Below the pieces are notes generated by a model. That model made no database searches, was not told the DNA's origin, and saw only the letters and a program-made list of their open reading frames with translations. From Verrucomicrobiota bacterium (GTDB taxonomy: Bacteria > Verrucomicrobiota > Verrucomicrobiia > Verrucomicrobiales > Verrucomicrobiaceae): a stretch of DNA of 64,000 nucleotides. The DNA is taken from assembly GCA_017301975.1 (NCBI GenBank), contig JAFLEI010000038.1:1-64000 (forward strand), written 5' to 3'. This document shows positions 8,447-17,618 of the stretch, in pieces (the first letter of the stretch is position 1; the number at the start of each line of letters is the position of its first letter). The position numbers and the translations under genes were made by a program.

Positions 8447-10891
8447 CTAACCGCCGTTCACGATCATGCCACGAAGCGCACTCGATGACATCATCGGCTG
8501 CAGCAGGGCCAGGCCGGCACGCAGTTGGGCAGGCGTGGTTTTAGCGGTATTGTTGACGATGAGGACGTCTGTCGCCAGCGGAGCCAGCGGGGCGACATTG
8601 GCAAAACTGTTCAGCAGCGGCGAAGCATCGAGAATGATCCAGTCCACCTCCGTTTTCGCACGCTCGATCCACCTCCGGTAACCGTCGAGCAGCTCGTTCG
8701 TGGCATGGGCGGGCAGGTCGCAGTCGGGCAGCAGGAAGAGGTTGCTGTGGCCATAGCGAAGGGCCTCCAGGTTGCTGGCATAGGCACCGTAGCCCTGCAC
8801 GGCCCGTGGGAACCACTGGTGCAGCGTGGGGGAGGAGGGATTGCACTCCATCATGAACACACGGCGGCCTTGATGACAGAAGGCGGCGGCCAGCGCGGCG
8901 GACACCAGCGTTTTGCCTTCGCCCGTGCCGGCACTGGTGATGAGGATCACCCCGGCGGTGTTGCTGCGGTTCATGGCCTGTTTTTCGAGCGTGCTGGTGA
9001 GCTGATGCAGCGCGCTTGAAGCTCCCACCGGCTCGGGTTTCAGCAGTTCGGACAGCATGGCTTCCGGGCTGGATCCCTGCACATAGGGCAGGCGGGCCAG
9101 AATGGTGGTTTCCCCATTCGCAGGCTTGATCACCGGCGCCTGGCGTGTGTGCGCTTCCTGCATGGGCATGTGATTCACCGCTGGCAAGGCGGGCGCTGCT
9201 GGCGTGGCGATGGCAAAGGGAGAAACTGGCGGCGGCGCCGGCTGTGCCGGATAGCCGTACCCAAAGGCAGTGTGCTGCGTTTGATCCTTCATCACGGGCT
9301 TCTCCACCTTCGGGCTGAAAAGCTTCCTCACATGATCGTCAAAGATCCCCCAGCCCACCGGCAGGCCAAGAAACGTCAGGGCAAATATCATGACGGCGGC
9401 CACCGCAGCAATGGGCTTGCTTGGTTTCACCGGTTTTTCCGGCACCATCGCCATGTCCGCCACACGCAGAAGTCCGCTGTCACGGAACTGGCCGGTGAGC
9501 GCCGCCTGACTGCGGCGCATCTCGATTTTTTCATACAGATCGCGGTCCATGCGCACCTGATCTTCCAGCAGGCTCAGCTGCACGGTTTTTCCGTTGATGT
9601 CCAAGGCCACGCCGCGCGCCTCTTCGAGCTGGCGGCGGTAATCGGCAAGCTGCCTCTGCTGGGACTCCACCTCGGCCTGGATCATGCCGACGACTGAACT
9701 GACCGCACGGTCCAGCGCCGCGCGCAACGTCTCGATCTCATTCGCCAGCCCAATCATGCGCGGGTGTTTGCGCCCGCAGGTGGCTTCCAGCGGCGCACGT
9801 TCGGCGATCTTCGCATCCAGCTGCTTGCGGATGTAGCTCACGTCAGCGTTGTCCGCGAAGACCCGCAGTTCCGTGAGATCACGTCCGGACTTTTGCGCCG
9901 CCGCAAGATCATTGAGATCACTTTTGGCCCGGGTGAGCTTCAAATCAGCCTCCGTGATCGCAGCATTGAGCTGGCGCACCTTCTCACTGGAGACGTCCTT
10001 GGATTCCGTATTCGCCATGAGGCCCTCCTGCTTGCGATACTCCGCCAGTTTCTGCTCCGAATTACGCAGCTGTTTGAGCAGCTCCTCAGATTTGGTTTCG
10101 AGGAAGCTGGAGGCATTGGCGCTCAGCTGGCCTTCCTGCTCGGCCACGTAGTGGGTGTACTCCTCGACAAAACGGTTGGCCAGGTCTGCGGCGATTTTCG
10201 GGTCGCGGTCACGAATTTGCACTCGCAGCACGTGCGATTCCTTCAGCGGTTCCACCCGCGCATTTGCAATCATCAGGTCAACGAACCGTTCGCGGGGATC
10301 GCCAAGCTTGCCCGGCTTATAGAGTCCCAGCAGTTTCATCAGCTCATCTTTGCGGCTCAGCGAATGGGCCTCACGGTCCAGCAGCGCATCGCGCTCCTCC
10401 GCTGGGAAATGATCGTAAAAATGACTCAAAAAGCGCCCGGAAAGCAGCTCTGCACGGTGGTTGTTGATCAACTGCGTCGCACTCAGCTCCGTGACTCCGC
10501 GGGTGGACATGGCGTCAAAGTTAAACGGATTGGCGTCCTGGATCCGAAGCAGCAGCTGCGACTCCGCCTCATAGATCTTCACCCCCATGCCAAGGTAGTA
10601 AAACGTGAACGCCGCGAGCAGAAGCCCCAGCACCGCAGCCCGCAGCCAGCGCTTGCGGATGTAGCCGATGACATCGACGAGGCTGATGAGCGACTGCACC
10701 TCAAAATCCTGCGGGTTGATCGGCGGCAGGAAGGCACGCGGATCAAACACCGGCGACATGCCCGGATGCGCCGGCATGGTCATGGACGGAGCCACTGGCG
10801 TCAAGCCACGCGCCGGGGCGAGAGCAAGCATCGCTCCAAAGCCGTCCTGCGGGGCGGTTTTGGAGGGCTGAATGCTGTAGGAAATGGCCAT
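8447..10891 (-). CDS. Exopolysaccharide chain-length determinant fused to a BY-kinase-like ATPase
   Basis: An 814-residue inner-membrane protein of the Wzz/GumC type with a C-terminal CpsD-like ATPase domain. The Wzz part has transmembrane helices at about residues 88-106 and 500-525 that bracket a long periplasmic coiled coil. The second helix is preceded by the Pro-rich PEKPVKPSKP motif. The ATPase domain has Walker A (SAGTGEGKT, about 651-659) and a Walker B-like WIILDASP (about 750). The A-prime motif, normally an acidic Asp-x-Asp-x-Arg type, reads MECNPSSP, and there is no C-terminal tyrosine cluster. The domain may therefore bind nucleotide without acting as an autokinase. It is the last gene of the operon, 9 bases after the acyltransferase gene. 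Confidence 0.88.
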   Translation of the reverse strand: MAISYSIQPSKTAPQDGFGAMLALAPARGLTPVAPSMTMPAHPGMSPVFDPRAFLPPINPQDFEVQSLISLVDVIGYIRKRWLRAAVLGLLLAAFTFYYLGMGVKIYEAESQLLLRIQDANPFNFDAMSTRGVTELSATQLINNHRAELLSGRFLSHFYDHFPAEERDALLDREAHSLSRKDELMKLLGLYKPGKLGDPRERFVDLMIANARVEPLKESHVLRVQIRDRDPKIAADLANRFVEEYTHYVAEQEGQLSANASSFLETKSEELLKQLRNSEQKLAEYRKQEGLMANTESKDVSSEKVRQLNAAITEADLKLTRAKSDLNDLAAAQKSGRDLTELRVFADNADVSYIRKQLDAKIAERAPLEATCGRKHPRMIGLANEIETLRAALDRAVSSVVGMIQAEVESQQRQLADYRRQLEEARGVALDINGKTVQLSLLEDQVRMDRDLYEKIEMRRSQAALTGQFRDSGLLRVADMAMVPEKPVKPSKPIAAVAAVMIFALTFLGLPVGWGIFDDHVRKLFSPKVEKPVMKDQTQHTAFGYGYPAQPAPPPVSPFAIATPAAPALPAVNHMPMQEAHTRQAPVIKPANGETTILARLPYVQGSSPEAMLSELLKPEPVGASSALHQLTSTLEKQAMNRSNTAGVILITSAGTGEGKTLVSAALAAAFCHQGRRVFMMECNPSSPTLHQWFPRAVQGYGAYASNLEALRYGHSNLFLLPDCDLPAHATNELLDGYRRWIERAKTEVDWIILDASPLLNSFANVAPLAPLATDVLIVNNTAKTTPAQLRAGLALLQPMMSSSALRGMIVNGG

Positions 10892-10900
10892 ATGAATGAA

Positions 10901-12139
10901 TTAAGCGGATGGAGGGGGAGCAGGTTCCTTCCCCTCCTGAGAATCGTTGGGGCTGATCGCTGAAGGCGTTCTGCGCCGTGGCAGCCAGCGGCGCACGGTG
11001 CGCAGAGCACGAAAGGCGGCGGCCCGCCAGCTTGCCGGATTGAAGCCTTCGAGATCGAGCAGCCAGCGCCCACTGTCACACCACTGGCGTTTGTATTCGT
11101 AGTCGCCAGGCAGCATGTCATAGACCTGCAGGCCGCGCTGAATGCAGCAATCAACGGCCCAGCGAATGACCAGCTTGCCAGGGGAAATTTTCGCCAGGGA
11201 CCGCTCCCAGCCGGACTGATACTGAAAAAACTGCTCACGCTCAACGAAACCATACAGCGCGGCCACCAGTTTGCCGTCGGCTTCGAGCAAAGGCATCATT
11301 GCGCGCTGCTGCGGCAGCCAGCGCGCCGCCAGACGCTGGTGAAAGCGCCAGGAGGCTTCCGTGATGAAGCTGCTGATTCCCTCCGCCCACTGCATGGCGT
11401 GCAGCACTCGGAACTCCTTCATCGCTTCGGCAATGGTCATGCGCTCCCCAACCTGCGTGGCCATGCCCGCATGCTCTTCCGTAAACGCCCTGCGGCCGCG
11501 GCGCAGCAAATTACGCCATTTGGAACTGTGGCGCGTTTCGTAGTCTTCCCACGACGCAGGCAGGTTAATGTGCCGGCAAAACTGGCGGTTCAGCACTCCG
11601 GCATGGCTGAATGACTCCTGCAGCACCGCGAGGAGATGGGGTCTGTTGGGAGATTCTTCGAGCAGATGGTTGAGCCGTACGTTATCGCACTCAGGCTGCA
11701 GCACCTTGAACACGCGGCAGAGCTGAGGCGTCAGCTCATCCTCCCGGCCAGCGGGCACGATGAGGTCCAGCCGCTCGCCATGCGCATCTCCAAACCCGGC
11801 CAGAAAGGTCAGAGTCACGAGATGCTTGCGCACCGGATCAGGTTCAGAGGCGAGCATGAGGGGCGCGATGGCCTGCGGAATACCTTCGTCATCACGCAGC
11901 ACGCCAATGACGAGCCGCGCCTCTCTACGGCACTCTTCCCACCACAGGCTCATCCAATCCCAGCGTACGAATGGCGAACGCGTGGCCATCTGATCAACCA
12001 GCACGTCCCAGAACGGCTGCAGCGCATGGAAGCCCGCTTCATCGCGCACGATATCAAGCGTGAGCACGCCACGACGCGTTGCAGGGACAGATTGGGCCTC
12101 ATCACGACGCGATTTGTGAAGAAACATGGTCGTGGTCAC
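10901..12139 (-). CDS. GNAT-fold acyltransferase, CelD/BcsL family
   Basis: A 412-residue cytoplasmic protein with the BcsL/CelD-like acetyltransferase domain in its C-terminal half (WRNLLRRGRRAF..., MPLLEADGKLVAALYGF, FFQYQSGWERSLAKISPGKLVIRWAV). Such proteins occur in cellulose and exopolysaccharide loci and are thought to acylate sugars or their precursors. The GTG start at 12139 is supported by GGAGG six bases upstream and by a 4-bp GTGA overlap with the stop of the preceding gene. An internal ATG at 12127 has no ribosome-binding site. The tail is basic and proline-rich. Confidence 0.85.
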   Translation of the reverse strand: MTTTMFLHKSRRDEAQSVPATRRGVLTLDIVRDEAGFHALQPFWDVLVDQMATRSPFVRWDWMSLWWEECRREARLVIGVLRDDEGIPQAIAPLMLASEPDPVRKHLVTLTFLAGFGDAHGERLDLIVPAGREDELTPQLCRVFKVLQPECDNVRLNHLLEESPNRPHLLAVLQESFSHAGVLNRQFCRHINLPASWEDYETRHSSKWRNLLRRGRRAFTEEHAGMATQVGERMTIAEAMKEFRVLHAMQWAEGISSFITEASWRFHQRLAARWLPQQRAMMPLLEADGKLVAALYGFVEREQFFQYQSGWERSLAKISPGKLVIRWAVDCCIQRGLQVYDMLPGDYEYKRQWCDSGRWLLDLEGFNPASWRAAAFRALRTVRRWLPRRRTPSAISPNDSQEGKEPAPPPSA

Positions 12140-13887
12140 TTGGCACCTCCTGCTGGCACTACGGCGGTTTGTTTCCGATGCTGCGCGGATTCGATCAGCC
12201 CGCCCAGAAGTTGACGCGCTTTCAGCAGGGCGCCGGAATCATCATCCCAGTCGCCAAAGCCACGCGCGAAACCGCCGGCAAGCCGCCGCGCTTCGTCTTC
12301 GAGCCCCAGTTGACGCGCCAGCATGAGGTAATCGTAGTCCTCGGCCGTCTCACGCAGCCATTTCAGGCGCATGGACGCCACCGGCGCATTGCGGCCCTGC
12401 CGTTTTTCGGTGGCGGGATAGATGAACGAGCCGTCGCCATTGTAAGTCGCGCCATCGGGCGTTTTGAAGGTGCCCGCATCCTGCCAGACATCGACTCCTT
12501 CAGCGGCAAAGATCGTGTCCCAATAATCAAAACCGGTGATGCCATGCTTCGGAAACAGCCAGCCCACGATGCGATGCGCCATGGGCGGGTAGTCGAGCGC
12601 CCACACAGGCGGAAAGCTGCTGGTGAGCTGCCTGGGCCTGCCATGCTGCTCTTCCCAGGCCACCGGCATCTGCACCAGCGCGGCATAGGCCCAGACTTGC
12701 TCGCCGGCCTGCCGGCGCAGCGCGATGTCATGCTTCCCACCGGCCCACTCCATGTCCTTCCACACTTCGCTGAAATGCGGCACCCAGATGTCCACGGCTC
12801 CGACCAGAGAACCCCACGCCGCCTTTTCCGGCGTCGGCTGCTCGGTGACGTGCAGCGGCACACGCACGCCATGCTTTTTTTCCACCTCGTTGAAGAACTC
12901 GCCCCAGCGGCGCACGGTGGCATAAGCCGCCGCATCGTTCGGTTCATCGAGATCTCCCATGATGACGTAGCCGCGGGTCTCGCAGTGAATCTTCGCCAGC
13001 AGCTTCATCCATTGCGCGACGTAGCTCATGGCCGCCTCGCGATCCGCGCCCAGGGGATCTTGGAACGGCCACTTCGGCCAGATCGGCAGACCGATGCTGT
13101 TGCAATGGCGGTGCAGCAGATGCTTCCTCAGCGCCCTCTCCACCTTGTCTTCATCCAGCTTGCCGGTGCTGGCGTCGGGATAGCTGCCGTAAATCTGATC
13201 CACGCTGAGCCGGTGCTCAGCGAGCAGATCATAATACGCGTTGAGCAAACCCGCATGCGCCAGTGACGGTGCGTTGTCATGATATTCCAGGCCATGCACC
13301 TGGGCGACGTGGCGCACGGTCGTCATGATCGAAGTGCGCAGCGTCGGCACCACGGGCAGGTCAAAATCCCACACGTTGAGCGTGTAGCTGGCGATGGCTT
13401 TCATCCCATCGGCAAACTCAAACCTCACTTCGCCCGTGTATTCGCCGGCTGCAGCCGTGTAAGGCACGAACACATCCACCCAGTAAGGTTGATTCACCAC
13501 TTCCGTACCGCTGAGCTCCTGCGCAGGCATGTCGAGCGGCACCAGTGCATCGGGATAGTCGCCCGGCGGCAGCGCTGCCATGGGCGTGGATTTGGAGACG
13601 CGCACGTAGTGCTCACGCAGCACCTTGGGCGCTGGCAGCAGCGCATCAGAATCGCTCTTGGCGATCCCCGTGGCGATCACCTGGATGGTTTTGAGCTGCT
13701 CCGGCGTGGCGGTGACGATGATCTGCAACGGCTCCCATTCCCCACGCGCGGCGTACAAAATGTTCGTGGCTGCCGTCGGCGCGGCACCGTCACGGGAAAT
13801 GCGGGTCATGCCATCGCAAAACGCCACCTTCACCGGCTGGGCAGCCGCATGGATGGCCAATGTCAGCAGAACAAGAAACACCCTCAT
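12136..13887 (-). CDS. Secreted DUF4091 glycosidase-like protein
   Basis: A 583-residue exported protein with an N-terminal signal peptide (MRVFLVLLTLAIHAAAQ). An N-terminal beta-sandwich-like region is followed by a TIM-barrel-like segment, then the DUF4091 region (DYWDTIFAAEG, YNGDGSFIYPA, SMRLKWLRETAEDYDYLMLAR). Family members are probable glycoside hydrolases, but substrate and mechanism are not established here. GGAGG lies 7 bases before ATG 13887, and the start overlaps the glycosyltransferase stop as ATGA. Placement inside the operon suggests it trims or processes the exported polysaccharide. Confidence 0.83.
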   Translation of the reverse strand: MRVFLVLLTLAIHAAAQPVKVAFCDGMTRISRDGAAPTAATNILYAARGEWEPLQIIVTATPEQLKTIQVIATGIAKSDSDALLPAPKVLREHYVRVSKSTPMAALPPGDYPDALVPLDMPAQELSGTEVVNQPYWVDVFVPYTAAAGEYTGEVRFEFADGMKAIASYTLNVWDFDLPVVPTLRTSIMTTVRHVAQVHGLEYHDNAPSLAHAGLLNAYYDLLAEHRLSVDQIYGSYPDASTGKLDEDKVERALRKHLLHRHCNSIGLPIWPKWPFQDPLGADREAAMSYVAQWMKLLAKIHCETRGYVIMGDLDEPNDAAAYATVRRWGEFFNEVEKKHGVRVPLHVTEQPTPEKAAWGSLVGAVDIWVPHFSEVWKDMEWAGGKHDIALRRQAGEQVWAYAALVQMPVAWEEQHGRPRQLTSSFPPVWALDYPPMAHRIVGWLFPKHGITGFDYWDTIFAAEGVDVWQDAGTFKTPDGATYNGDGSFIYPATEKRQGRNAPVASMRLKWLRETAEDYDYLMLARQLGLEDEARRLAGGFARGFGDWDDDSGALLKARQLLGGLIESAQHRKQTAVVPAGGAK

Positions 13888-15140
13888 GACTTCACCTCCA
13901 TGAGTTCGGCGTAGGTTTCCGCATACTGCCGTGCAGCCTGCGCGATGGTGAATTTTTCCAGCACCCGCTGGCGGGAATTCCGGGCGATTTCTTCACGCGC
14001 TGCCGCACCAAGTTGCAGAGCCTGTTCCCAAGCTCTGGCCAGGGCCGAATGATCGTGCATCGGCACGACCTGGCCGACTCCTTCAAGCAGTCGCCCGCAA
14101 TCGCCCACATCCGTGGTGACACAGGGGACACCGCAGGACATCGCCTCAAGAATGGTCATCGGACACGCCTCGGTGCGTGAGGAAAGCGAGAACACACTCA
14201 GCGCAGGATACAACCGCCACGGATCAGCACGGAATGAGTCAAATCTCACCTGCTGCCGCCGCGGGAGCATGGCCAGCAGCTCACGCTCCACTTCACCCAG
14301 CTCGATTTCCACCCCGCCGCAAAAGACGAAGTGCGCCTCGGGCACCCGGGTCTGGAGCAGGGCCGCCGCGCGCAGGAAGGTCGCCAGATCCTTCATCTCA
14401 TGAAAGCGTCCGACGAATCCAATGACCGGCGCCGTAACCGGCAGCTTCAATTCAGCCCGTGTGTCGAGCCCGGCATCCGTGTCTGGCACGAAGCGCTCGG
14501 CGTCGATGCCATTGGGAATCCAGCGCATTTTGGCGCGCGGGTAGCCCATGGCGTCGTGGTCATCAATGGCGGTGGCGGAGCAGGAAATGATGCGCTGCGG
14601 AATGAAACGCGAGCTCCCGGCCAGGGCATGGCGGAAGAGCGCCATTTTGGTGTCACTATCCCCGGGATTGCGATGGATTTCACGGCAGTGAATGCTCCAG
14701 ACAATGTTGCGAACACCGGCCACCCGCGCGGCCCAGCCCCCCACGAGATCAGCATGATGAGTCCACGTTTGCACGATGTCCGGCCGCTCCGCGCGCAGCA
14801 CGGCATGCAGTCGGGCGAGCGTGCGCGCATTGAGGTAGGTGGTGCTTTCGAGGTCATGCACATCCACGCCTGCCTCATGCAGTCGCTTCAGTTGATGTGT
14901 CCAAGGCCTGGCATTGATGGCCACCACCACGGTGCGGAACTGCGCCGGATTGAGCGATTCAGCCAGATTCATGAGCATGGCCTCCGCGCCACCGCCGCCG
15001 ATGCTGTAGGCGAAGTGCAGCACCACCGGGCGCTGGTCGATGGCGGGTGCGGGCATCGTTCGCGCTGCCACGAAGGCACGCACCGGCTGCTGGAGGGGCA
15101 GCTGCAGCGTGTTGGTCGTGGGAAGCGTGATCGTCTTCAT
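13884..15140 (-). CDS. Family 4 glycosyltransferase
   Basis: A 418-residue GT-B glycosyltransferase. The N-terminal domain has the glycine-rich acceptor motif (HFAYSIGGGGAEAMLMNLAE). The C-terminal domain has IPNGIDAERF, VIGFVGRFHEMKD and the EX7E motif (EACPMTILEAMSCGVPCVTTDVG), all typical of retaining GT4 enzymes that use nucleotide sugars. It is probably a cytoplasmic or peripheral membrane enzyme that extends the lipid-linked repeat unit. Both ends overlap their neighbours by 4 bases. Confidence 0.93.
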   Translation of the reverse strand: MKTITLPTTNTLQLPLQQPVRAFVAARTMPAPAIDQRPVVLHFAYSIGGGGAEAMLMNLAESLNPAQFRTVVVAINARPWTHQLKRLHEAGVDVHDLESTTYLNARTLARLHAVLRAERPDIVQTWTHHADLVGGWAARVAGVRNIVWSIHCREIHRNPGDSDTKMALFRHALAGSSRFIPQRIISCSATAIDDHDAMGYPRAKMRWIPNGIDAERFVPDTDAGLDTRAELKLPVTAPVIGFVGRFHEMKDLATFLRAAALLQTRVPEAHFVFCGGVEIELGEVERELLAMLPRRQQVRFDSFRADPWRLYPALSVFSLSSRTEACPMTILEAMSCGVPCVTTDVGDCGRLLEGVGQVVPMHDHSALARAWEQALQLGAAAREEIARNSRQRVLEKFTIAQAARQYAETYAELMEVKS

Positions 15141-16204
15141 ATCATCGACATCGCCTTCCGGCAGCTCTGCCGCCAGTCTTTGAGGGTTTCGAACGCGCCT
15201 GACACCGTCGCTTTCGCCTCCAGCACGGATTCAGGGGAGCCGTAGCGTGGCAGCTGGTGCATCGAGACGGTGTCATGCACACGGCCGCTGACCGTGGTGC
15301 AGGCGGCTTTGAACCCCGCTTCACGCACCAGCATGAGTGTCTCGCGGGTAAAATCATCGACACCACCGTTCGGATACGCAAATGCCATGGGCAGCTCACC
15401 GATCTCCGCGTGAATGCGATCCCGGCAGGTGGCGATTTCCGCACGCATCGCCATGACATCGCAACGCGCCAGAATAGGGTGCGTGTGCGTGTGGCCGCCG
15501 ATGTCCACATGGCCGCTGAGGGACATTTCGCATGCCATTTCCCAGGTCATCGGCCGCATGGCTTTGGGTAGATCTTGGAAGGTCGCGGGCGTCACTTCCA
15601 GCGCCTCCTCCAGGCGGTCCACCTCGCTCAGCAGATCGGTGTCCGGCAGTTCCTTGAGCTCGGGCAGCAGCTTCATCAGGGATTGCTGACGCAGCTCGTA
15701 CGTGCCGAGGTAAAGACGCAGTTTTTTCCCATTGATTTTCCAGTCGAGCAGCTCTTTCTGCGAAAGGCCGAGCGCAAGATCGGCACGCTGAAACCAAAAC
15801 ATTTCCTCTCTGTCCAGGAATCCCGTGGTGAGAAAGATCGTGGCGTGCAGGCCGAACTCCTTCAAAATTGGAAACGCCAGTTCGTAGTTGGATTCATACC
15901 CGTCGTCGAAAGTGATGACGACGGAGTTGTCAGGAAGCCCGGAGCCCTGGCTGCGTGCTTCGACGAGATCTGCCAGGGAGATCACACGGTACTCTTTGGC
16001 CAGCATTGAACAGATGCTGCGGAAGACATCCACCTGCATGTGCAGAGACCAGTCTAGAATGCCTCGATCCCCTGTATTCTCACTCAGGCCGTGAAAGGTT
16101 AAAATCGTGGCCTCCTCCGAACGCCGCGTACGGGAGAACGACGCCAGCCCGCTCCCGACAAGGGCGGCGGCTTTGATAGAGCGCGAATGGAATGCGAGCG
16201 GCAT
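15137..16204 (-). CDS. Polysaccharide deacetylase (NodB domain, CE4)
   Basis: A 355-residue NodB-type deacetylase. Motif 1 (ITFDDGYESN) gives the catalytic and metal Asp pair, motif 2 (GGHTHTHP) gives the metal histidines, and FAYPNGG is also visible. The core is interrupted between these motifs by a long charged insert (about residues 135-210), as in the PEP-CTERM/EPS-locus deacetylases. ATG 16204 is used; a TTG two codons upstream (16210) is possible. It is the first gene of the operon, so the promoter should lie in the AT-rich 16211-16390 region. Confidence 0.9.
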   Translation of the reverse strand: MPLAFHSRSIKAAALVGSGLASFSRTRRSEEATILTFHGLSENTGDRGILDWSLHMQVDVFRSICSMLAKEYRVISLADLVEARSQGSGLPDNSVVITFDDGYESNYELAFPILKEFGLHATIFLTTGFLDREEMFWFQRADLALGLSQKELLDWKINGKKLRLYLGTYELRQQSLMKLLPELKELPDTDLLSEVDRLEEALEVTPATFQDLPKAMRPMTWEMACEMSLSGHVDIGGHTHTHPILARCDVMAMRAEIATCRDRIHAEIGELPMAFAYPNGGVDDFTRETLMLVREAGFKAACTTVSGRVHDTVSMHQLPRYGSPESVLEAKATVSGAFETLKDWRQSCRKAMSMI

Positions 16205-16265
16205 AATCAAAGTGTTAAAGGAAAGCTTAGTCCTCCAGTAACGGATGACGGACGAAATGGTGTTT

Positions 16266-16271
16266 ATTATA
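16266..16271 (-). promoter_or_regulatory. Candidate -10 element for the exopolysaccharide operon
   Basis: A consensus TATAAT is found on the minus strand in the AT-rich gap upstream of the deacetylase gene. The hexamer 17 bases further upstream (TATGTT) is a poor -35, so this is a guess based on the -10 alone. The surrounding 16205-16393 holds no open frame that I can support. Confidence 0.35.
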
Positions 16272-16393
16272 ATTTTGCGATTACGACGAACATACCCACT
16301 TTAGAGGACCGTTAATTAACTTCAATAGAATTATCATAAATACCGTATCAATTTTACGCTTTCCTTACTTTTGACTTTCACCTCTCGATACAA

Positions 16394-16422
16394 CAAAGCC
16401 GGAGGATTGACCTCCGGCTTTG
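16394..16422 (-). terminator. Hairpin terminator after the DUF1080 gene
   Basis: A perfect 12-bp stem (CAAAGCCGGAGG, then its complement) with a 5-base loop lies 30 bases past the DUF1080 stop codon. The U-tract on the minus strand is weak (TTTGTTGT). The dyad is symmetrical and could also act on transcripts from the left. Confidence 0.7.
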
Positions 16423-16451
16423 CGAGTGGAAAATGACGCTACAGGGCTGGT

Positions 16452-17267
16452 TCAGAGCGGCCTGATCCAGATGTTCCGGATGCGCACAGGTGGCTCGTTT
16501 TTGTGATCCTGAATGCGGATCGGTGCCTTTTCGGGGAATTCGCCGCTGTAGTCCGTGATGTTCTTGTGCTTCGTCGGGCCCATGATCTTCGTGTGGTTTT
16601 GCACGCAGATGCCGTTCACAAAGGTCGTGATGTAGGCCGGCTCCACCACCTTGCCCCCTTCCAGCTTCGGCGCGGTGAAGACGATGTCATAGACCTGCCA
16701 CTGGCCGGCAGGACGAACCGCATTCACCAGCGGTGGCGTCTGGCCGTACACGCCGCCCGTCATGCCATCGGCATAGGTGGGGTTGTTGTCGCAGTCCAGC
16801 ATCTGGGACTCGTAGCGATCCATGAAAAACACTCCGGCATTGCCTTTTTTCTGGGAATTGCCTTTCGTGTTGGGCTCGCTCATCCATTCCAGATGAAGCT
16901 GGCAGCTTCCGAATTCCTGCTTCGTCCAGCAGTCGCCGCCGGTAATCATCATCACGCCGCTGTCGATTGGCCAGGGACAGGGAATGATCTTCCCGGTCTC
17001 CTTGCCTTTCGCGTCCTTTTCCTTCGCCTGCAGGGCGTCGGCATTGATCACAATCGCATCTGCAGGTGGATCCCCCGGCTTTTCGCCAGGAGCTACCGGG
17101 TCCGGGCGTGGGCGGTCGATGTCGTGCACCTTCCACTTCGTGCCCGGAATGACCGGTGTGTCAGAGTACCCAATCGGCGAAGGTTTGTCAGCAGCAGGTT
17201 TGGAGTCGGCAGCCAGGGCCGGAAAACTCGCTAGAGCGAGCAGGAGGGTTGTAGCAGTGTGTTTCAT
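16452..17267 (-). CDS. Secreted DUF1080 (3-keto-disaccharide hydrolase-type) protein
   Basis: A 271-residue exported protein. It has a signal peptide (MKHTATTLLLALASFPALAA) followed by a single DUF1080 concanavalin-like domain. The features GVMMITGGDCWTK, LHLEWMSEP, GNAGVFFMDRYESQMLD and WQVYDIVFTAP are typical. Members hydrolyse keto-sugar glycosides or bind carbohydrates, and they are strongly expanded in Planctomycetes and Verrucomicrobia. The open frame extends upstream to 17438 but would then read through the tRNA gene. ATG 17267, directly before the signal peptide, is the sensible start. Confidence 0.9.
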   Translation of the reverse strand: MKHTATTLLLALASFPALAADSKPAADKPSPIGYSDTPVIPGTKWKVHDIDRPRPDPVAPGEKPGDPPADAIVINADALQAKEKDAKGKETGKIIPCPWPIDSGVMMITGGDCWTKQEFGSCQLHLEWMSEPNTKGNSQKKGNAGVFFMDRYESQMLDCDNNPTYADGMTGGVYGQTPPLVNAVRPAGQWQVYDIVFTAPKLEGGKVVEPAYITTFVNGICVQNHTKIMGPTKHKNITDYSGEFPEKAPIRIQDHKNEPPVRIRNIWIRPL

Positions 17268-17379
17268 GCGGGAAGCAGCAAACGAGAAGGCGCAGGGGAT
17301 GTTGCAGGTCAAGATGCGAAGTATTGCAAATAGAGGTTGCCAATCCTTTGAGACAGCCGATTCTAATCCCTCATCAAAT

Positions 17380-17456
<77 letters not shown>

Positions 17457-17461
17457 ATTTT

Positions 17462-17497
17462 AAAGCCCTGTAGACCAACGGTTTACAGGGCTTTTTA
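17462..17497 (+). terminator. Rho-independent terminator after initiator tRNA
   Basis: A perfect 11-bp stem (AAAGCCCTGTA at 17462-17472, TACAGGGCTTT at 17484-17494) runs into TTTTT. It begins 6 bases after the tRNA CCA. Confidence 0.93.
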
Positions 17498-17618
17498 GTA
17501 TTTATCGTCGATGGGTGTTTCCCACCGCGACGCTGGGACTTGTTTGAATGAGAGAGCTGCACTACCTGTGACCGCGGCAGCCCGCCCTGCGGCGAATCCT
17601 CCGTCTTTCCCTTTTCCC

